From positions 7,619,903-7,683,902 of the forward strand of contig NZ_LN831776.1 in the NCBI RefSeq assembly GCF_000981585.1: 64,000 nt of DNA. Direction: 5' to 3'. Every line of letters starts with the position of its first letter. Within the stretch, counting starts at the first letter, position 1. The position numbers and the translations under genes are program-made. Under the pieces are notes generated by a model, which saw only the letters and a list, made by a program, of their open reading frames with translations, ran no database searches and was not told the DNA's origin. The DNA is from Paenibacillus riograndensis SBR5. GTDB taxonomy: Bacteria > Bacillota > Bacilli > Paenibacillales > Paenibacillaceae. This document shows, one piece after another, positions 33,392 to 42,617 of the stretch.

Positions 33392-34228
33392 TTATTCCAT
33401 TTCCGCCAATCTGGCGATAATTCGTCTTTTGCGGTAGAGCATCCGGGCAGCCTCAGCGACATCCTCCAGCGCCTTGCGGTTGGTATAGGCACCGAAGAAC
33501 ATCCCTGCTACCGGGATGGCCTGCAGCATCTTTTTCCAGCCCCAATTGTCGCGGTACACCGTAATGACTTCCTTCCAGCCCTGGATCTTGGAGACAGCCT
33601 CATTCGTTCCCGGCGCAATATCCCCGTTCCCTCCGGCCTGCAGGTTGAGCTCCTTCAGAATAGTCCGCTTGCCGACAATATCCGAAGAAGCAAACTGCAT
33701 CACCTTGACGGTAAAGATCCGCTCCGCCTTATCCGCAGGATTATAGCCATAGCAAAGGCCAATCTCCTGAATGACCTTCAGAGACAAGCCCAGTACCGCG
33801 GGGATGTCCGCCGCCAGCGTGAACACTCCGCCGAACCCCGTTGTCGCTCCCTGCGCGGTGGCAACATTCCTGCTGCTCTGTGTCAGCTGCTCTGCAGCCT
33901 TATCCATAACGGCCAGGGGAAAAGGGCCCTCTCCGCTTCCTCCAGCCGCGCGGCTTGCGGCCTGCATGAGCGACCCAACCTTGCGTCCGGCCACCAGGTA
34001 GTTGCCTCCATTCTGGATATAGCTCCCCAGCTCGTCCAGCAGCTTGCCCAGCTTCTCATGAATAAATTTGGGTGTAAGCTTATCGAGCACCTTGAATGGC
34101 AGACGGGTGAGATGGTCCCAGATCATCAGCTTGTTCTGTTCTTTTTCCCACTTCGTTGTTTCAGCAAGCGCAGCATTCAGCTCCTCTGCAGTCTCCAGAT
34201 GGGGATAGGCCCCAGCAGTTTCCGTCAT
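33392..34228 (-). CDS. EcsC-family protein
   Basis: A 278-residue protein with an EcsC domain: ATTGFGGVFTLAADIPAVLGLSLKVIQEIGLCYGYNP and a C-terminal IPVAGMFFGAYTNRKALEDVAEAARMLYRKRRI. The family is named after a gene in the Bacillus ecs operon but is found alone in many Paenibacillus genomes, and its function is not known. One or two amphipathic hydrophobic stretches suggest membrane association. GGGGGC precedes the ATG. Confidence 0.85.
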   Translation of the reverse strand: MTETAGAYPHLETAEELNAALAETTKWEKEQNKLMIWDHLTRLPFKVLDKLTPKFIHEKLGKLLDELGSYIQNGGNYLVAGRKVGSLMQAASRAAGGSGEGPFPLAVMDKAAEQLTQSSRNVATAQGATTGFGGVFTLAADIPAVLGLSLKVIQEIGLCYGYNPADKAERIFTVKVMQFASSDIVGKRTILKELNLQAGGNGDIAPGTNEAVSKIQGWKEVITVYRDNWGWKKMLQAIPVAGMFFGAYTNRKALEDVAEAARMLYRKRRIIARLAEME

Positions 34229-34373
34229 ATCTAAGCCCCCTTAAAGATACTTGTTTGTTTAAATAGTACGTTTATGCAGGCCATCGGTTCTGTTAATTTT
34301 ATAACCCGTTTGGGGGAGCTTGAATGATTGAAGAAGTCTCTTGACCTTCTTGCTTAGACAACGGCAACAAACT

Positions 34374-34560
34374 TAAGTGGAAAAAGTGAACTTATTTCCC
34401 CTGCATCGCGCCTCCCGGCAAGCCCTAGTGGGAAAAAGGATAACTAATCCGGCCGTTTCCCACTCTAACAGCTGAATTCACTTAAAATAAGTTTACTTTT
34501 TCCCACTATCCCTGCTTCAAGAGGATTTATCGTCCATTTTAAGTGTACTTATTCCACTTC
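34374..34560. repeat. AAGTGGAAAAAGG intergenic repeat, copy 3 (diverged)
   Basis: AAGTGGAAAAAGTGAACTTA and AGTGGGAAAAAGGATAACTA are followed by inverted AAGTTTACTTTTTCCCACTA and AAGTGTACTTATTCCACTT. The dyad is kept although bases differ from the other copies, with matching changes in facing arms. Confidence 0.75.
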
Positions 34561-34651
34561 CCTTCTCTGGAGCTTGCTGCCTTCGCCTTTCCAGGTTCCG
34601 TGTTCCTCCTGCAACTGTCCTCCGGGAACAAAACCACCCTCCAGTTTCTTT

Positions 34652-34832
34652 AACAACAGCATTTCTGCCGTTGTTTCGGTACTAACCACCCTCTAGCTCT
34701 TCAACAACAGCATTTCTGCCGTTGTTTCCCCGCTAACCAGCCCTCGGCTCCTCAACAACAGCATTTCTGCCGTTGTTTCCGTGCTAACCAACCCTCGGCT
34801 CTTCAACAACAGCATTTCTGCCGTTGTTTCGG
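34652..34832. repeat. Hairpin repeat array A, second site (4 copies)
   Basis: Four copies of AACAACAGCATTTCTGCCGT plus TGTTTC occur at a 50-51 base period, with spacers such as CTAACCAGCCCTCGGCTC. Same family as 7891-8117. No gene is visible in 34229-35077. Confidence 0.9.
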
Positions 34833-34931
34833 TCCATTCGTCCTTTAGCGATTTGAACTAAAAGACACTCATCCCCATTTTTATACAGTATTTTATCGAA
34901 AATTGGAAAGTAATCGTGATTTCCTGAAAAT

Positions 34932-34963
34932 AAAAAAGCACTTCCGGATAAAGCCGGAAATGC
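34932..34963 (-). terminator. Intrinsic terminator
   Basis: On the minus strand GCATTTCCGG pairs with CCGGAAGTGC and is followed by six T. It lies 115 bases beyond the small gene at 35078. Confidence 0.75.
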
Positions 34964-35077
34964 CAGAGCGTTCAGAGTATTTAGCTTGGAGGAAGCCCCG
35001 AATCGGCGGAGCCCAGCTCCAGGCTCTTCTCTGAATTTTCATCACCTGTTGGTGCCGCGAAAGAGCGGCAAGGATGT

Positions 35078-35359
35078 CTATTGCTTGTTCTCGCCGTTCG
35101 CCGCTTCTGCGAGGGCCAGCCGCTGTTTCTCCTCGGCCAGTCTGTCTTCGGTGAGATCCACCCCATGGCGGCCGACCGAGCCCTCCGGAGCATGGCTGAC
35201 TGCCTCCTCCGCGTGTTGCAGACTGTTCTCCGCCTGGGAAATAGTCTGATCGTTCGGATGGCTAAGCGCCTGAGATACGGAGTTGTGCAGCCGTGTCACC
35301 GCGTCCTGGGCCTGATCAACGGTACTGTTGGTCCGCAGACTGGATTCATAATGCTTCAT
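35078..35359 (-). CDS. Small helical hypothetical protein
   Basis: A 93-residue, Gln/Ser/Glu-rich protein predicted to be mostly helical (TVDQAQDAVTRLHNSVSQALSHPNDQTISQAENSLQHAEEAV). I do not recognise a named family. The ATG at 35359 is preferred (AAGGGAG 11 bases upstream). The open frame continues upstream only through the hairpin repeat, which is not coding. No signal peptide or metal motif is visible. Confidence 0.65.
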   Translation of the reverse strand: MKHYESSLRTNSTVDQAQDAVTRLHNSVSQALSHPNDQTISQAENSLQHAEEAVSHAPEGSVGRHGVDLTEDRLAEEKQRLALAEAANGENKQ

Positions 35360-35479
35360 CTTGTCAACCGCTCCCTTCAGGGTTACTGTCCAATCCTCTT
35401 TAGGATGGATAGAGGGAGCATATCTTATGCAGAGCCGGGCTAGGGGAAGGTAGAGCGGGTCAATCAGGCAGGGCAGGGC

Positions 35480-35612
35480 CAGGCCGGGCGGCCCATTCAA
35501 CGGCATTCGGCCGTTGCTGCGAGCCCCTCCGGCCGGGGCAGGCCGGGCGGCCCATTCAACGGCATTTGGCCGTTGCTGCAAGCCCCTCTGGCCGGGCCAG
35601 GCCGGGCGGCGG
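35480..35612. repeat. Hairpin repeat array C (2 copies and a partial)
   Basis: CATTCAACGGCATTCGGCCG followed by TTGCTG occurs twice with GAGCCCCTCCGGCC and GGCCAGGCCGGGCGG spacers (about 60-base period). A third partial spacer follows. The stem is CAACGGC/GCCGTTG. The array adjoins the 3' end of the permease gene. Confidence 0.85.
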
Positions 35613-35624
35613 CCTCTACGCCGC

Positions 35625-37046
35625 CTACACCAGGAACATGGCGACGATCGTAGTCGCCACAAGCCCCAGCAGGACCGGCTTCAGGTTGCGCCGGGCCAGC
35701 TCAAACGGGCTAACGCCGCAGATGGCAGCCGCAGGAATGAGCGCCCACGGAATCAGGGTGCCGCCGCCGACCCAGATGGCGGCCACCTGTCCCAGGGCGG
35801 TCAATGTCGCCGCGCCGGAGTGAATGGCGGCGGCGAACAGCTGGGCAATCGAGCCGGCCAGGGAGATGCCGGAAAAGCCGGAGCCGTCGAGGCCGGTGAT
35901 CGCGCCGATCGCCGTCATCGTCACGGCTCCCACGGCCCCGTTAAGCGGCACGTGATCCGCCAGGGCCACGCCCAGGTCGTTCACGATGCCGTGCGAGCCG
36001 GCCGGCAGCACCTTGCCGAAGAGCCCGGTAAACGCCGAGTCGCCGAGGTAGAAGAAAGCAGCGATGGGGATCACCGGTCCAAAGACCTTGAAGCCGAAGA
36101 CAAAACCCTCAATTAGGTAGGAGGTGACCTTTTCCAGCCCCTGATTGCGGTGGGCAAGCAGTGTGACCGAGATCAGAATGAGCACGGCGGTGCCGCCAAT
36201 CAGCGCCGTCGCGTCTCCGCCTTGCAGATTCAGCGCGAACATCGCCGCCACATCAAGCAGAAAAAGCAGAGGTATGGCAACGGCGAGCCCTTGGCGGAGA
36301 CGGGCAGGCAACAGAACAGGCGTTTCTTCTCCCCCTGCGGCGTCCGGTCCCCTCAGCCTGCCTGTGCTGCCTTGGACGGAAACCAGCCCGTCTCTCCAGG
36401 TGCCGTTCTGCCGGTCGCGGCGCATCATCCAGAATGCAGCGATTGTAGTCACAAGCCCCATTACAATCACCAGCGGGATGCTCGCTTCCATCACGCTGGC
36501 CACCGGAAGACCCGCAGCATCTGACGTGATCTTCGGAGCCCCTTGAATAATATAATCTCCCGATAAGGCGATTCCATGGCCGAACAGGTTCATCGCCACC
36601 GCTGCCCCAAGTGCAGGCAGCCCTACCCGGAGAGCTACCGGCAGCAGAACCGCACCCACCAGTGCAACAGCAGGCGAAGGCCAGAAGAAAAAGGAGGTGA
36701 CCATCATAATCAGTCCAATGCCCCAGTACGCCATGCACGGTGTGCGTATGAACCGGGTAAGCGGGGCAACCATCGTTTCGTTAATACCGGTAATCATCAG
36801 AATCCGGCTCATGGCCACAATAATCGATATGATCATGATCGTTCCCAGCAGTTCCTTGGTCGCATAGACAAAAGAGTTAAAAATCCCTGATACCGAGCCG
36901 CTGAGCGACTCAGCAGCAAGCAACCCCAAGGCAAAAATCCCGGCCACACAGATCATCGTCGTATCGCGCCGCCGGATCATAAGCACCATAATGAACACAA
37001 TAAAGGTCAGGTAAACCCAATGTATCGCAGTAAGCTGAATGCCCAT
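35625..37046 (-). CDS. Multi-pass permease (ion transporter superfamily type)
   Basis: A 473-residue membrane protein with about 12 hydrophobic helices. Paired helical regions with Gly/Pro/Asn-rich loops (FWPSPAVALVGAVLLPVALRVGLP, GHGIALSGDYIIQGAPKITSDAAGLP, LGDSAFTGLFGKVLPAGSHGIVND) suggest a two-repeat carrier, like GntP/DcuC/CitM transporters. I cannot name the substrate. The ATG at 37046 is chosen because the protein core begins there; GAGAGGG lies somewhat far upstream. It follows a small gene at 37128 by about 80 bases on the same strand. Confidence 0.75.
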   Translation of the reverse strand: MGIQLTAIHWVYLTFIVFIMVLMIRRRDTTMICVAGIFALGLLAAESLSGSVSGIFNSFVYATKELLGTIMIISIIVAMSRILMITGINETMVAPLTRFIRTPCMAYWGIGLIMMVTSFFFWPSPAVALVGAVLLPVALRVGLPALGAAVAMNLFGHGIALSGDYIIQGAPKITSDAAGLPVASVMEASIPLVIVMGLVTTIAAFWMMRRDRQNGTWRDGLVSVQGSTGRLRGPDAAGGEETPVLLPARLRQGLAVAIPLLFLLDVAAMFALNLQGGDATALIGGTAVLILISVTLLAHRNQGLEKVTSYLIEGFVFGFKVFGPVIPIAAFFYLGDSAFTGLFGKVLPAGSHGIVNDLGVALADHVPLNGAVGAVTMTAIGAITGLDGSGFSGISLAGSIAQLFAAAIHSGAATLTALGQVAAIWVGGGTLIPWALIPAAAICGVSPFELARRNLKPVLLGLVATTIVAMFLV

Positions 37047-37127
37047 TATTGAACACGCCCTCTCTTCACCCTGCAGGTTGGTCCTATAGGGTATGCGGGA
37101 GAATAGGCGGTTGTTCATCCATGCATT

Positions 37128-37835
37128 TTACAGCAATTTGTTAGACCTTCTGGCCCGCACCAGTTGAAGCTGGTGGAGCCAGTCATGGGCAGCTACTCCG
37201 TCTACCGGGTTGGCAGCAGGCTCTTGTCCTTGCAGAGAGGCTTCTGCAGCCGAAAGCAGATTTTTAGATAAAATCGGGAGGGCCGCCTCCCAGGCATGCC
37301 GTCTCTCGGCAGCCGTCCTGCTTTCCTCTGCTTGTTCATTCCGGTTCTCCATATCCAAATGCTTGCCTGTCTCTGCTTCCCTCGGAGAGGCTGCAGCAGA
37401 CCATAGGGCAACTGAACCGTCCTTATGTACAATCAGGCTGTGGTTTAAGCCCTTCCCGCCCTTCAGCGGCTGCAATGGATTCTGGCTTGTCTGTTCTTGA
37501 GTAACGTATGGATCAAGGGTTCCATACACTTTATTGCGCATGACTGGGTCCTTAGCCATCTGCTGCAGAATGTTGGGCGCAATGATTATTTCCCGTTCGT
37601 CGCCGCTCATCCCGGAATGCTCCAATTCTTTTCCGCCCTTGGACACGGCCTGAATCCGCACTCTAACTCCATATTTCCGCTTTAGCCGCTCCGCCTGATC
37701 CATTGTCGCCGCGTTGACCGCCGCCAGGGTTTCGTTAAAACTGAGCGCAGAGGCCGGGGTGGACGAATGGTTCTCTGGCTGCTGCGGCGGCCGGGTCAAA
37801 GAAACTCCGCTGATCCCTGTAATAGGAATATACAC
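37128..37835 (-). CDS. Hypothetical cytosolic protein
   Basis: A 235-residue hydrophilic protein with no family I recognise. It begins with MYIPITGISGVSLTRPPQQP, has a mixed core around KYGVRVRIQAVSKGGKELEHSGMSGDEREIIIAPNILQQMAKDP, then a low-complexity, Glu/Ala/Gln-rich C-terminus. No membrane helix or signal peptide is present. GTG at 37835 has AGGAGG at six bases. It could share a transcript with the permease gene downstream. Confidence 0.65.
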   Translation of the reverse strand: MYIPITGISGVSLTRPPQQPENHSSTPASALSFNETLAAVNAATMDQAERLKRKYGVRVRIQAVSKGGKELEHSGMSGDEREIIIAPNILQQMAKDPVMRNKVYGTLDPYVTQEQTSQNPLQPLKGGKGLNHSLIVHKDGSVALWSAAASPREAETGKHLDMENRNEQAEESRTAAERRHAWEAALPILSKNLLSAAEASLQGQEPAANPVDGVAAHDWLHQLQLVRARRSNKLL

Positions 37836-37999
37836 ACAGCATTCCTCCTCTCTTCACTAAAGTGCAAGTTATCCTTAATATCGGCCGGGACAGAACGATT
37901 ACTTAAGCTTCGGAGATGCATGCCCGGCATGGAGCAGGACCATAGGTTTTGCGGACTGAGATTACGCTATACCGCCTGCCCCTTCCCATTCATCAATAA

Positions 38000-38057
38000 A
38001 AAAAGCCAAAACCCCCGGCAGCCTCCTATAAAAGCGAGTATTGCCGGAGATTTGGCT
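38000..38057 (-). terminator. Terminator of the small membrane protein gene
   Basis: On the minus strand AAGCCAAA..CCGGCAA pairs with TTGCCGG..TTTGGCTT and is followed by T residues. Confidence 0.65.
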
Positions 38058-38098
38058 TGAACATTGCGTTTGGAATGGGATATGGTGCAAAAATACTC

Positions 38099-38320
38099 TT
38101 ATCGGGTATAATCCTCGTACTCATCGCGCTGATTCAATTTACGGTGCATATACTCATCGTTCTTCAGCTTGTACAGTTGGCCCATTCCGGCAAAAATGAA
38201 GAACAACACCAGAATTAAGGAGTACGCATACATAAAATGGTCAAAATAGAAGCACAAGACGATCGCCACAATGGTCAGCACCAGCAGGGCCACCGCAATT
38301 CTGGCCAACACTTTTTTCAT
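38099..38320 (-). CDS. Small two-helix membrane protein
   Basis: A 73-residue protein with two transmembrane helices (ARIAVALLVLTIVAIVLCFY and MYAYSLILVLFFIFAGMG) and a charged C-terminus (NDEYMHRKLNQRDEYEDYTR). The ATG at 38320 has AGGAGG seven bases upstream. No family is recognised. Confidence 0.7.
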   Translation of the reverse strand: MKKVLARIAVALLVLTIVAIVLCFYFDHFMYAYSLILVLFFIFAGMGQLYKLKNDEYMHRKLNQRDEYEDYTR

Positions 38321-38425
38321 CACAGATCCTCCTGAGAAATTTAGGATCACCATACCATTTCTATCAGAAGAATGTTGTCGAATGCTGTCAATTCCTATAG
38401 GGCTCTCCATAAAAAAGGTTAAAGC

Positions 38426-40417
38426 TTATTTTGCCAAAGCCCCTGCTGCTGCGTCTTCCCCGCCCAGACGGCCGGAGGTGAAGGAATAACCCAGGCCTAC
38501 GCCGTTGCCGACATAGGTATCATTGAACAATACGCCTTCGGATTCGAGGCCAACCGCATACAGCCCCTTGACCGGCACACGTTTGTCATTCAGCACCTGG
38601 AACTGGGTATTGACCAGCAATCCCCCGACCGAACCCAGATTGTTGACTTCGGCGATGATCGCGTAATATGGACCGCTCTGTCCCATAGGAATAAGGTATT
38701 CCTTTGCTTTGCCGAACTCGGTATCTACCCCGGTCTTCGTTGCTTCCTGGTATTGGTTGAAATCATGTGCAAACACCTCTGCATCCAGACCGGCATTCTG
38801 GGCCAGCTCTGCAATGGTGCTGCCTTTGTAGCCATCGCCGTTGGCAACCATGGATTCAAATACCTTGTCCGCATCCTTCCACGGCGTATCCAGCTTGAAC
38901 TGATCGGCAAAAGTGGCGTAGAATTCCGGCGGCATTCCCGGCAGGGAAGGTGCTTTTACACCGTTCATTCCTTTCGCCTTCAGAGCATCGATCTGCGCCT
39001 GCGAAATAATGACCAGATGATAAGCTCCGTTAAAAGCACTGGTATTGGCAGCTGCTACGGAGGTGAGCGTCGCCGCCTCGTCTCTGAATCTCGCTCCTGA
39101 AGGACCGACATTCATCAGGGTAGGCAGGTAGGACAGCATCAGCGGATAGCTGGCTTCGAACGGCGTGTATTCAGCCTTCAGCTTCTCCGTGGCTCTGGCC
39201 AGGGTCTGATGCAGCATCTGCCCGCCGAAGTTATCAGGAACCTTGGCTCCGGCATCCCAGGCCATTTTCAGGCCTTCGCCGATATTCTGGCCGAGTCCCC
39301 CGTTGACACCTTCAAAACCGAAGGCCTCTTTGACCATTTCCTTGTTGCCGGCATAGCCGCCGGTTGCCATAATAATGCTTTTTCCGGTAATTTCAAGCGT
39401 CGTGCCGTCTGCTTTCTCGGCAACTACACCGGTCACCTCACCGTTTGCTCCTGTCATCAGCTTTTTGGCAGTCGTTTCGGTGATTACTTGTCCGCCGCCC
39501 TTTTCCACCGAAGCTGCCAGCATCGCCCGCAGTGTGGGCTGGCGGGTTTCGTAGGCCGGAAGCATATGCAGCTGTTCCCCGGCAAAGTTGATGAAGGTGG
39601 TTTTGTAGCCTTTTTTGTTCAGCCAGTCATAGGTTTCCCCCGACTTCGTTACATACTGGCGGATCGCCGCCGCATCGACTCTCCAGTGGTTATTCACAAT
39701 CCAGTCGGAGATTTCCTTTTCCACACTCACTTTAAGCCCGCTGCTGACCGCAGCCGAGGAATTGTAGAACTTGCCCGCCCAGGACAGGTTGCTTGCTCCG
39801 CCAATGGTGGCGGTTTTCTCAATAATAATAACCTTGGCCCCTTTGTCAGCCGCTGATACGGCTGCTGAAACACCGGATGCCCCTGCGCCTACAACGACAA
39901 CATCTGCCGACAGCTGCTCGGTTTTGCCTTCACCGGCTTTGGCTACCTTCCGGGACTTGAATGCTTCTACGTTGCCGCCCGCCTGCTTCAGTGCATCCTC
40001 AACAGCAGTCAGAATGGCCGCGCTGGATTCGGAAGCCCCGCTGACCGCATCAATCGCAAGCGTCTGGCCTGAGATGATCTCATCCTTGATCTTGTTGATC
40101 GCTTCAACGCCGATTCCGGCCGTCTCTTTCTGGTTGAGCACCTTGATGTCGGTGATTGTGGATTGGGCATCCAGGGTAACCTCCACCTGAATTTTTCCGT
40201 CTTTTCCATCGGCCTCCGCCTTATAGGTTCCTGCTTTAAAAGAAGCCGGCACCCCGTTGTCATCCCCCGCCTGCTGAGTCGCCTCGGGCGACGCCGACGG
40301 CTGCTCGGAAGCTGCCGGTTCAGCAGTATTATTGCCGCTGCAGCCGCTGATCAGCGACAGCATCATGATGAGGCACACGGATAACGTGAATATTTTGCTC
40401 TGTGCTTGCTTGCGCAT
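38426..40417 (-). CDS. Extracellular flavocytochrome-type reductase lipoprotein (FMN + FAD domains)
   Basis: A 663-residue lipoprotein. The lipobox LISGC gives Cys26 as lipid site. An FMN-binding domain (about 60-145) ends with DAVSGASES (123-131), where Ser/Thr is flavinylated by ApbE. A fumarate-reductase-like FAD domain follows (VVVVGAGASGVSAAVSAADKGAKVIIIEK from about 173). MATGGYAGN and the final GLESEGVLFNDTYVGNGVGLGYSFTSGRLGGE are family motifs. Members reduce fumarate, urocanate, methacrylate or similar enoates outside the cell; no heme motif is visible, so electrons would come via FMN. Substrate unknown. GGGGGAG precedes the ATG. It is controlled by the MerR-type promoter upstream. 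Confidence 0.85.
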   Translation of the reverse strand: MRKQAQSKIFTLSVCLIMMLSLISGCSGNNTAEPAASEQPSASPEATQQAGDDNGVPASFKAGTYKAEADGKDGKIQVEVTLDAQSTITDIKVLNQKETAGIGVEAINKIKDEIISGQTLAIDAVSGASESSAAILTAVEDALKQAGGNVEAFKSRKVAKAGEGKTEQLSADVVVVGAGASGVSAAVSAADKGAKVIIIEKTATIGGASNLSWAGKFYNSSAAVSSGLKVSVEKEISDWIVNNHWRVDAAAIRQYVTKSGETYDWLNKKGYKTTFINFAGEQLHMLPAYETRQPTLRAMLAASVEKGGGQVITETTAKKLMTGANGEVTGVVAEKADGTTLEITGKSIIMATGGYAGNKEMVKEAFGFEGVNGGLGQNIGEGLKMAWDAGAKVPDNFGGQMLHQTLARATEKLKAEYTPFEASYPLMLSYLPTLMNVGPSGARFRDEAATLTSVAAANTSAFNGAYHLVIISQAQIDALKAKGMNGVKAPSLPGMPPEFYATFADQFKLDTPWKDADKVFESMVANGDGYKGSTIAELAQNAGLDAEVFAHDFNQYQEATKTGVDTEFGKAKEYLIPMGQSGPYYAIIAEVNNLGSVGGLLVNTQFQVLNDKRVPVKGLYAVGLESEGVLFNDTYVGNGVGLGYSFTSGRLGGEDAAAGALAK

Positions 40418-40485
40418 TGGTTCTCCCCCTGTATGGTTGGTATGCAGCCCTTTTCTCTCTGGAAGGACCGCCGGATTACGCACAG

Positions 40486-40516
40486 AGTGTAAACCTTGGT
40501 GCGGCACCAAGGTCAA
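40486..40516 (-). promoter_or_regulatory. MerR-type promoter with 19-bp spacer and palindrome
   Basis: On the minus strand TTGACC (40511-40516) and TACACT (40486-40491) are 19 bases apart, the elongated spacing typical of MerR-activated promoters. ACCTTGGTGC and its exact reverse complement GCACCAAGGT, one base apart (40493-40513), fill the spacer. The site lies between the merR stop and the flavoprotein start. Confidence 0.85.
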
Positions 40517-40522
40517 TGAATG

Positions 40523-41344
40523 TTATGTGAAATTATTCTCAAGGGGGATGTCGATCTCCAGATAGGTTTGATTTCCCCTGCTCATTCGTTCGGTGAACAG
40601 AATCTTGCCGCGGATATCGCCGGTGATGGCGAGGCCTTCTGCCCCGGCAAAATCCAGCATGAATTGAAAGGACTCCCGGCCAAGCTCCTTCTCATACGCG
40701 CTGGCAATGACTGCGGATATGCAGGTGGACGGCCCGATATACTCCATACTCTCATTCACGCCGACCTCCAGCTTCCGCTGATCCGTCTCCAGCAGGGCCA
40801 GCCCCCAGCTGTATTCCAGCTCTTCCGTTCCCAGAACGCTCTCGGGGTTTTCGATTCTGAAGGAATAGAACGTGAAGGGAAGCAGCTCCATCCAAGCCTG
40901 AACCGTCCGTTTCAGACACTCCTTCTGCAGCAGCTGATTTTTGTCGGTCTGCTGAATACGGTACATGCCTGGCACTTCCCTGATCCGGCAGGCATAAAGG
41001 GCTTCCCCGATCCGTCCAAGCTCCGCGTGGATCTCATTGATTTTGTCCAGCAGCATGACACTGCGCTTAATCTCCTCTTCCAGCTGCTGCCGTGCGCCGG
41101 CAATAGACTGGATGACCTGCTCCGCAGGGGCATCGTTGATCAGCCCGGCTACATCCTGCAGCGGAATCTGCATACTCCGGTACCACCGGCTCGACAATAA
41201 ATTCCTCGCATCCAAATCACTGAAATAACGGTAGTTATTGTGTTGATCCTTCATCGGGCGCACAATATCATGCTTCTCATAGAGCCGCAAGGTATCCGCC
41301 GTCACACCCAGGATCGAGGCAAATTCTCCGATAGAATATTTCAT
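40523..41344 (-). CDS. MerR-family activator with effector-binding C-terminus
   Basis: A 273-residue regulator. The N-terminal winged helix (MKYSIGEFASILGVTADTLRLYEKHDIVRPMKDQHNNYRYFSDLD) is standard MerR. A coiled-coil linker (about 75-110) follows, then a domain of about 150 residues that resembles GyrI-like effector binding (WMELLPFTFYSF..., FQFMLDFAGAEGLAITGDIRGKILF). It sits immediately upstream of the flavoprotein gene, whose promoter has the MerR geometry, so activation of that gene by an organic ligand is the simplest reading. Confidence 0.9.
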   Translation of the reverse strand: MKYSIGEFASILGVTADTLRLYEKHDIVRPMKDQHNNYRYFSDLDARNLLSSRWYRSMQIPLQDVAGLINDAPAEQVIQSIAGARQQLEEEIKRSVMLLDKINEIHAELGRIGEALYACRIREVPGMYRIQQTDKNQLLQKECLKRTVQAWMELLPFTFYSFRIENPESVLGTEELEYSWGLALLETDQRKLEVGVNESMEYIGPSTCISAVIASAYEKELGRESFQFMLDFAGAEGLAITGDIRGKILFTERMSRGNQTYLEIDIPLENNFT

Positions 41345-41501
41345 AAAAGCCCCCCAGCTTTGCAGCTCTATCTTATCCTGTATTTTATGATAGAGGGTTT
41401 CCGCAGGGGGGTTTGTGGATTATGTCACATGAAGAGGACGAATCTATCGTTGATCGTTTATACTAAAAAATACAAGAACCTACGATTGGGAAGTGAACCT
41501 C

Positions 41502-42608
41502 ATGAATTTGGCGGAGAAGGTGGCGGCCCTTCCTTTATCTCCCGGGGTCTACCTGATGAAGGACAGTCTGGGCCATATTATCTATGTCGGCAAAGCCAAA
41601 CAGCTGAAGAAACGGGTCCAGTCCTACTTTTATAACGCCAAGGGCCATTCCCCTAAAGTAAAGCAGCTGGTCAGAAACATCCGGGACTTCGATTACAAGC
41701 TGACCGATACGGAGTTTGAAGCCTTCATGCTGGAGTGCCAGCTGATCAAAGAAATCAAGCCGATGTATAATAAAAAAATGAAAAACCCGCTCGCCTACAG
41801 CTATATCGTGATTCGCACGGATACTGCCTACCGGCAGCTGGCGGTGACCTATGACCCGGCCGAGTATGGGGACAGCCTGTATTTCGGCCCTTATACCAGC
41901 AGAAGCACGGTTGAGCGGGCGGTGCAGGGAATTAAAGAAAGCCAGAGAATCCTTTGCAGCACACCCCATGCCAGGAACGCGCTTTGTCTTAATCACTCGC
42001 TGGGTCTATGCCTCGGTATGTGCGGGGGCGGGGAGGCTCTGGAGCGGTACGAAGGGATTATAGACAGTGTGGCCGGGCTGCTGAACGGGAATGATCCCCG
42101 TATTCTGGAGGAGCTTCAGCAGCGGATGGATCTGGCAGCAGAGAATTTCGAGTTCGAAACCGCCGCCAAATACCGCGATTATTGCACAGCCGTCCGCTCC
42201 CTGCTGCAGAAGGAGAAGGTGATCGGCTTCACCGAGCAGAACAAAAACATCGTGGTGCTGGAGCCAATGCAGGAGCAGGTGCTCAAGCTGATCCTGATCC
42301 GGGGCAGCGAGATTCTGGACCGCGCCAGGCTGGACGCCGGGCAGATGAACGCAGAGCAGCTGTGCGGGATCATACAAGCCGCCGTCCAGGACAGCTTCAG
42401 CAAGCCTCCGCACGGAGAGCCGGGTGAAATCAGCCGCCATAAGCTGGATGAAGCCCAGATCATATACAGCTATCTGACAGGCAGCTCCGGAAGCTATGCT
42501 GTGATTCCTCAGGAATGGCTGGAGGCCGGGGACGGCGCGGCAGTTGCTGAAGCGGTCCGGGAGCTGCTGGGAGGCTATTTCGAAGCCGCGCCAGCTAAGT
42601 TTCAGTAA
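41502..42608 (+). CDS. Short UvrC homologue (GIY-YIG + UVR, no RNase H domain)
   Basis: A 368-residue protein. The N-terminal GIY-YIG nuclease domain (LPLSPGVYLMKDSLGHIIYVGKAKQLKKRVQSYF) has the conserved Arg and the late Glu (FMLECQLIKEIKPMYNKKMKN). The CxxC-like LCLNHSLGLCLGMCGGG and a UVR motif (NDPRILEELQQRMDLAAENFEFETAAKYRDYC) follow. The chain stops at about the position where full UvrC (about 600 residues) begins its RNase-H-like 5' nuclease and HhH domains. The 3' end runs into a repeat. Whether this is a natural short paralogue (Cho-like) or a truncated copy is not clear; the frame is intact. It would cut only the 3' side of lesions. Confidence 0.82.
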   Translation: MNLAEKVAALPLSPGVYLMKDSLGHIIYVGKAKQLKKRVQSYFYNAKGHSPKVKQLVRNIRDFDYKLTDTEFEAFMLECQLIKEIKPMYNKKMKNPLAYSYIVIRTDTAYRQLAVTYDPAEYGDSLYFGPYTSRSTVERAVQGIKESQRILCSTPHARNALCLNHSLGLCLGMCGGGEALERYEGIIDSVAGLLNGNDPRILEELQQRMDLAAENFEFETAAKYRDYCTAVRSLLQKEKVIGFTEQNKNIVVLEPMQEQVLKLILIRGSEILDRARLDAGQMNAEQLCGIIQAAVQDSFSKPPHGEPGEISRHKLDEAQIIYSYLTGSSGSYAVIPQEWLEAGDGAAVAEAVRELLGGYFEAAPAKFQ

Positions 42609-42617
42609 AAAAATCCC

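Noticed and set aside
35360..35662. Upstream extension of the small helical gene
   Set aside because: It translates hairpin repeat C and has no start signal; the ATG at 35359 has one.
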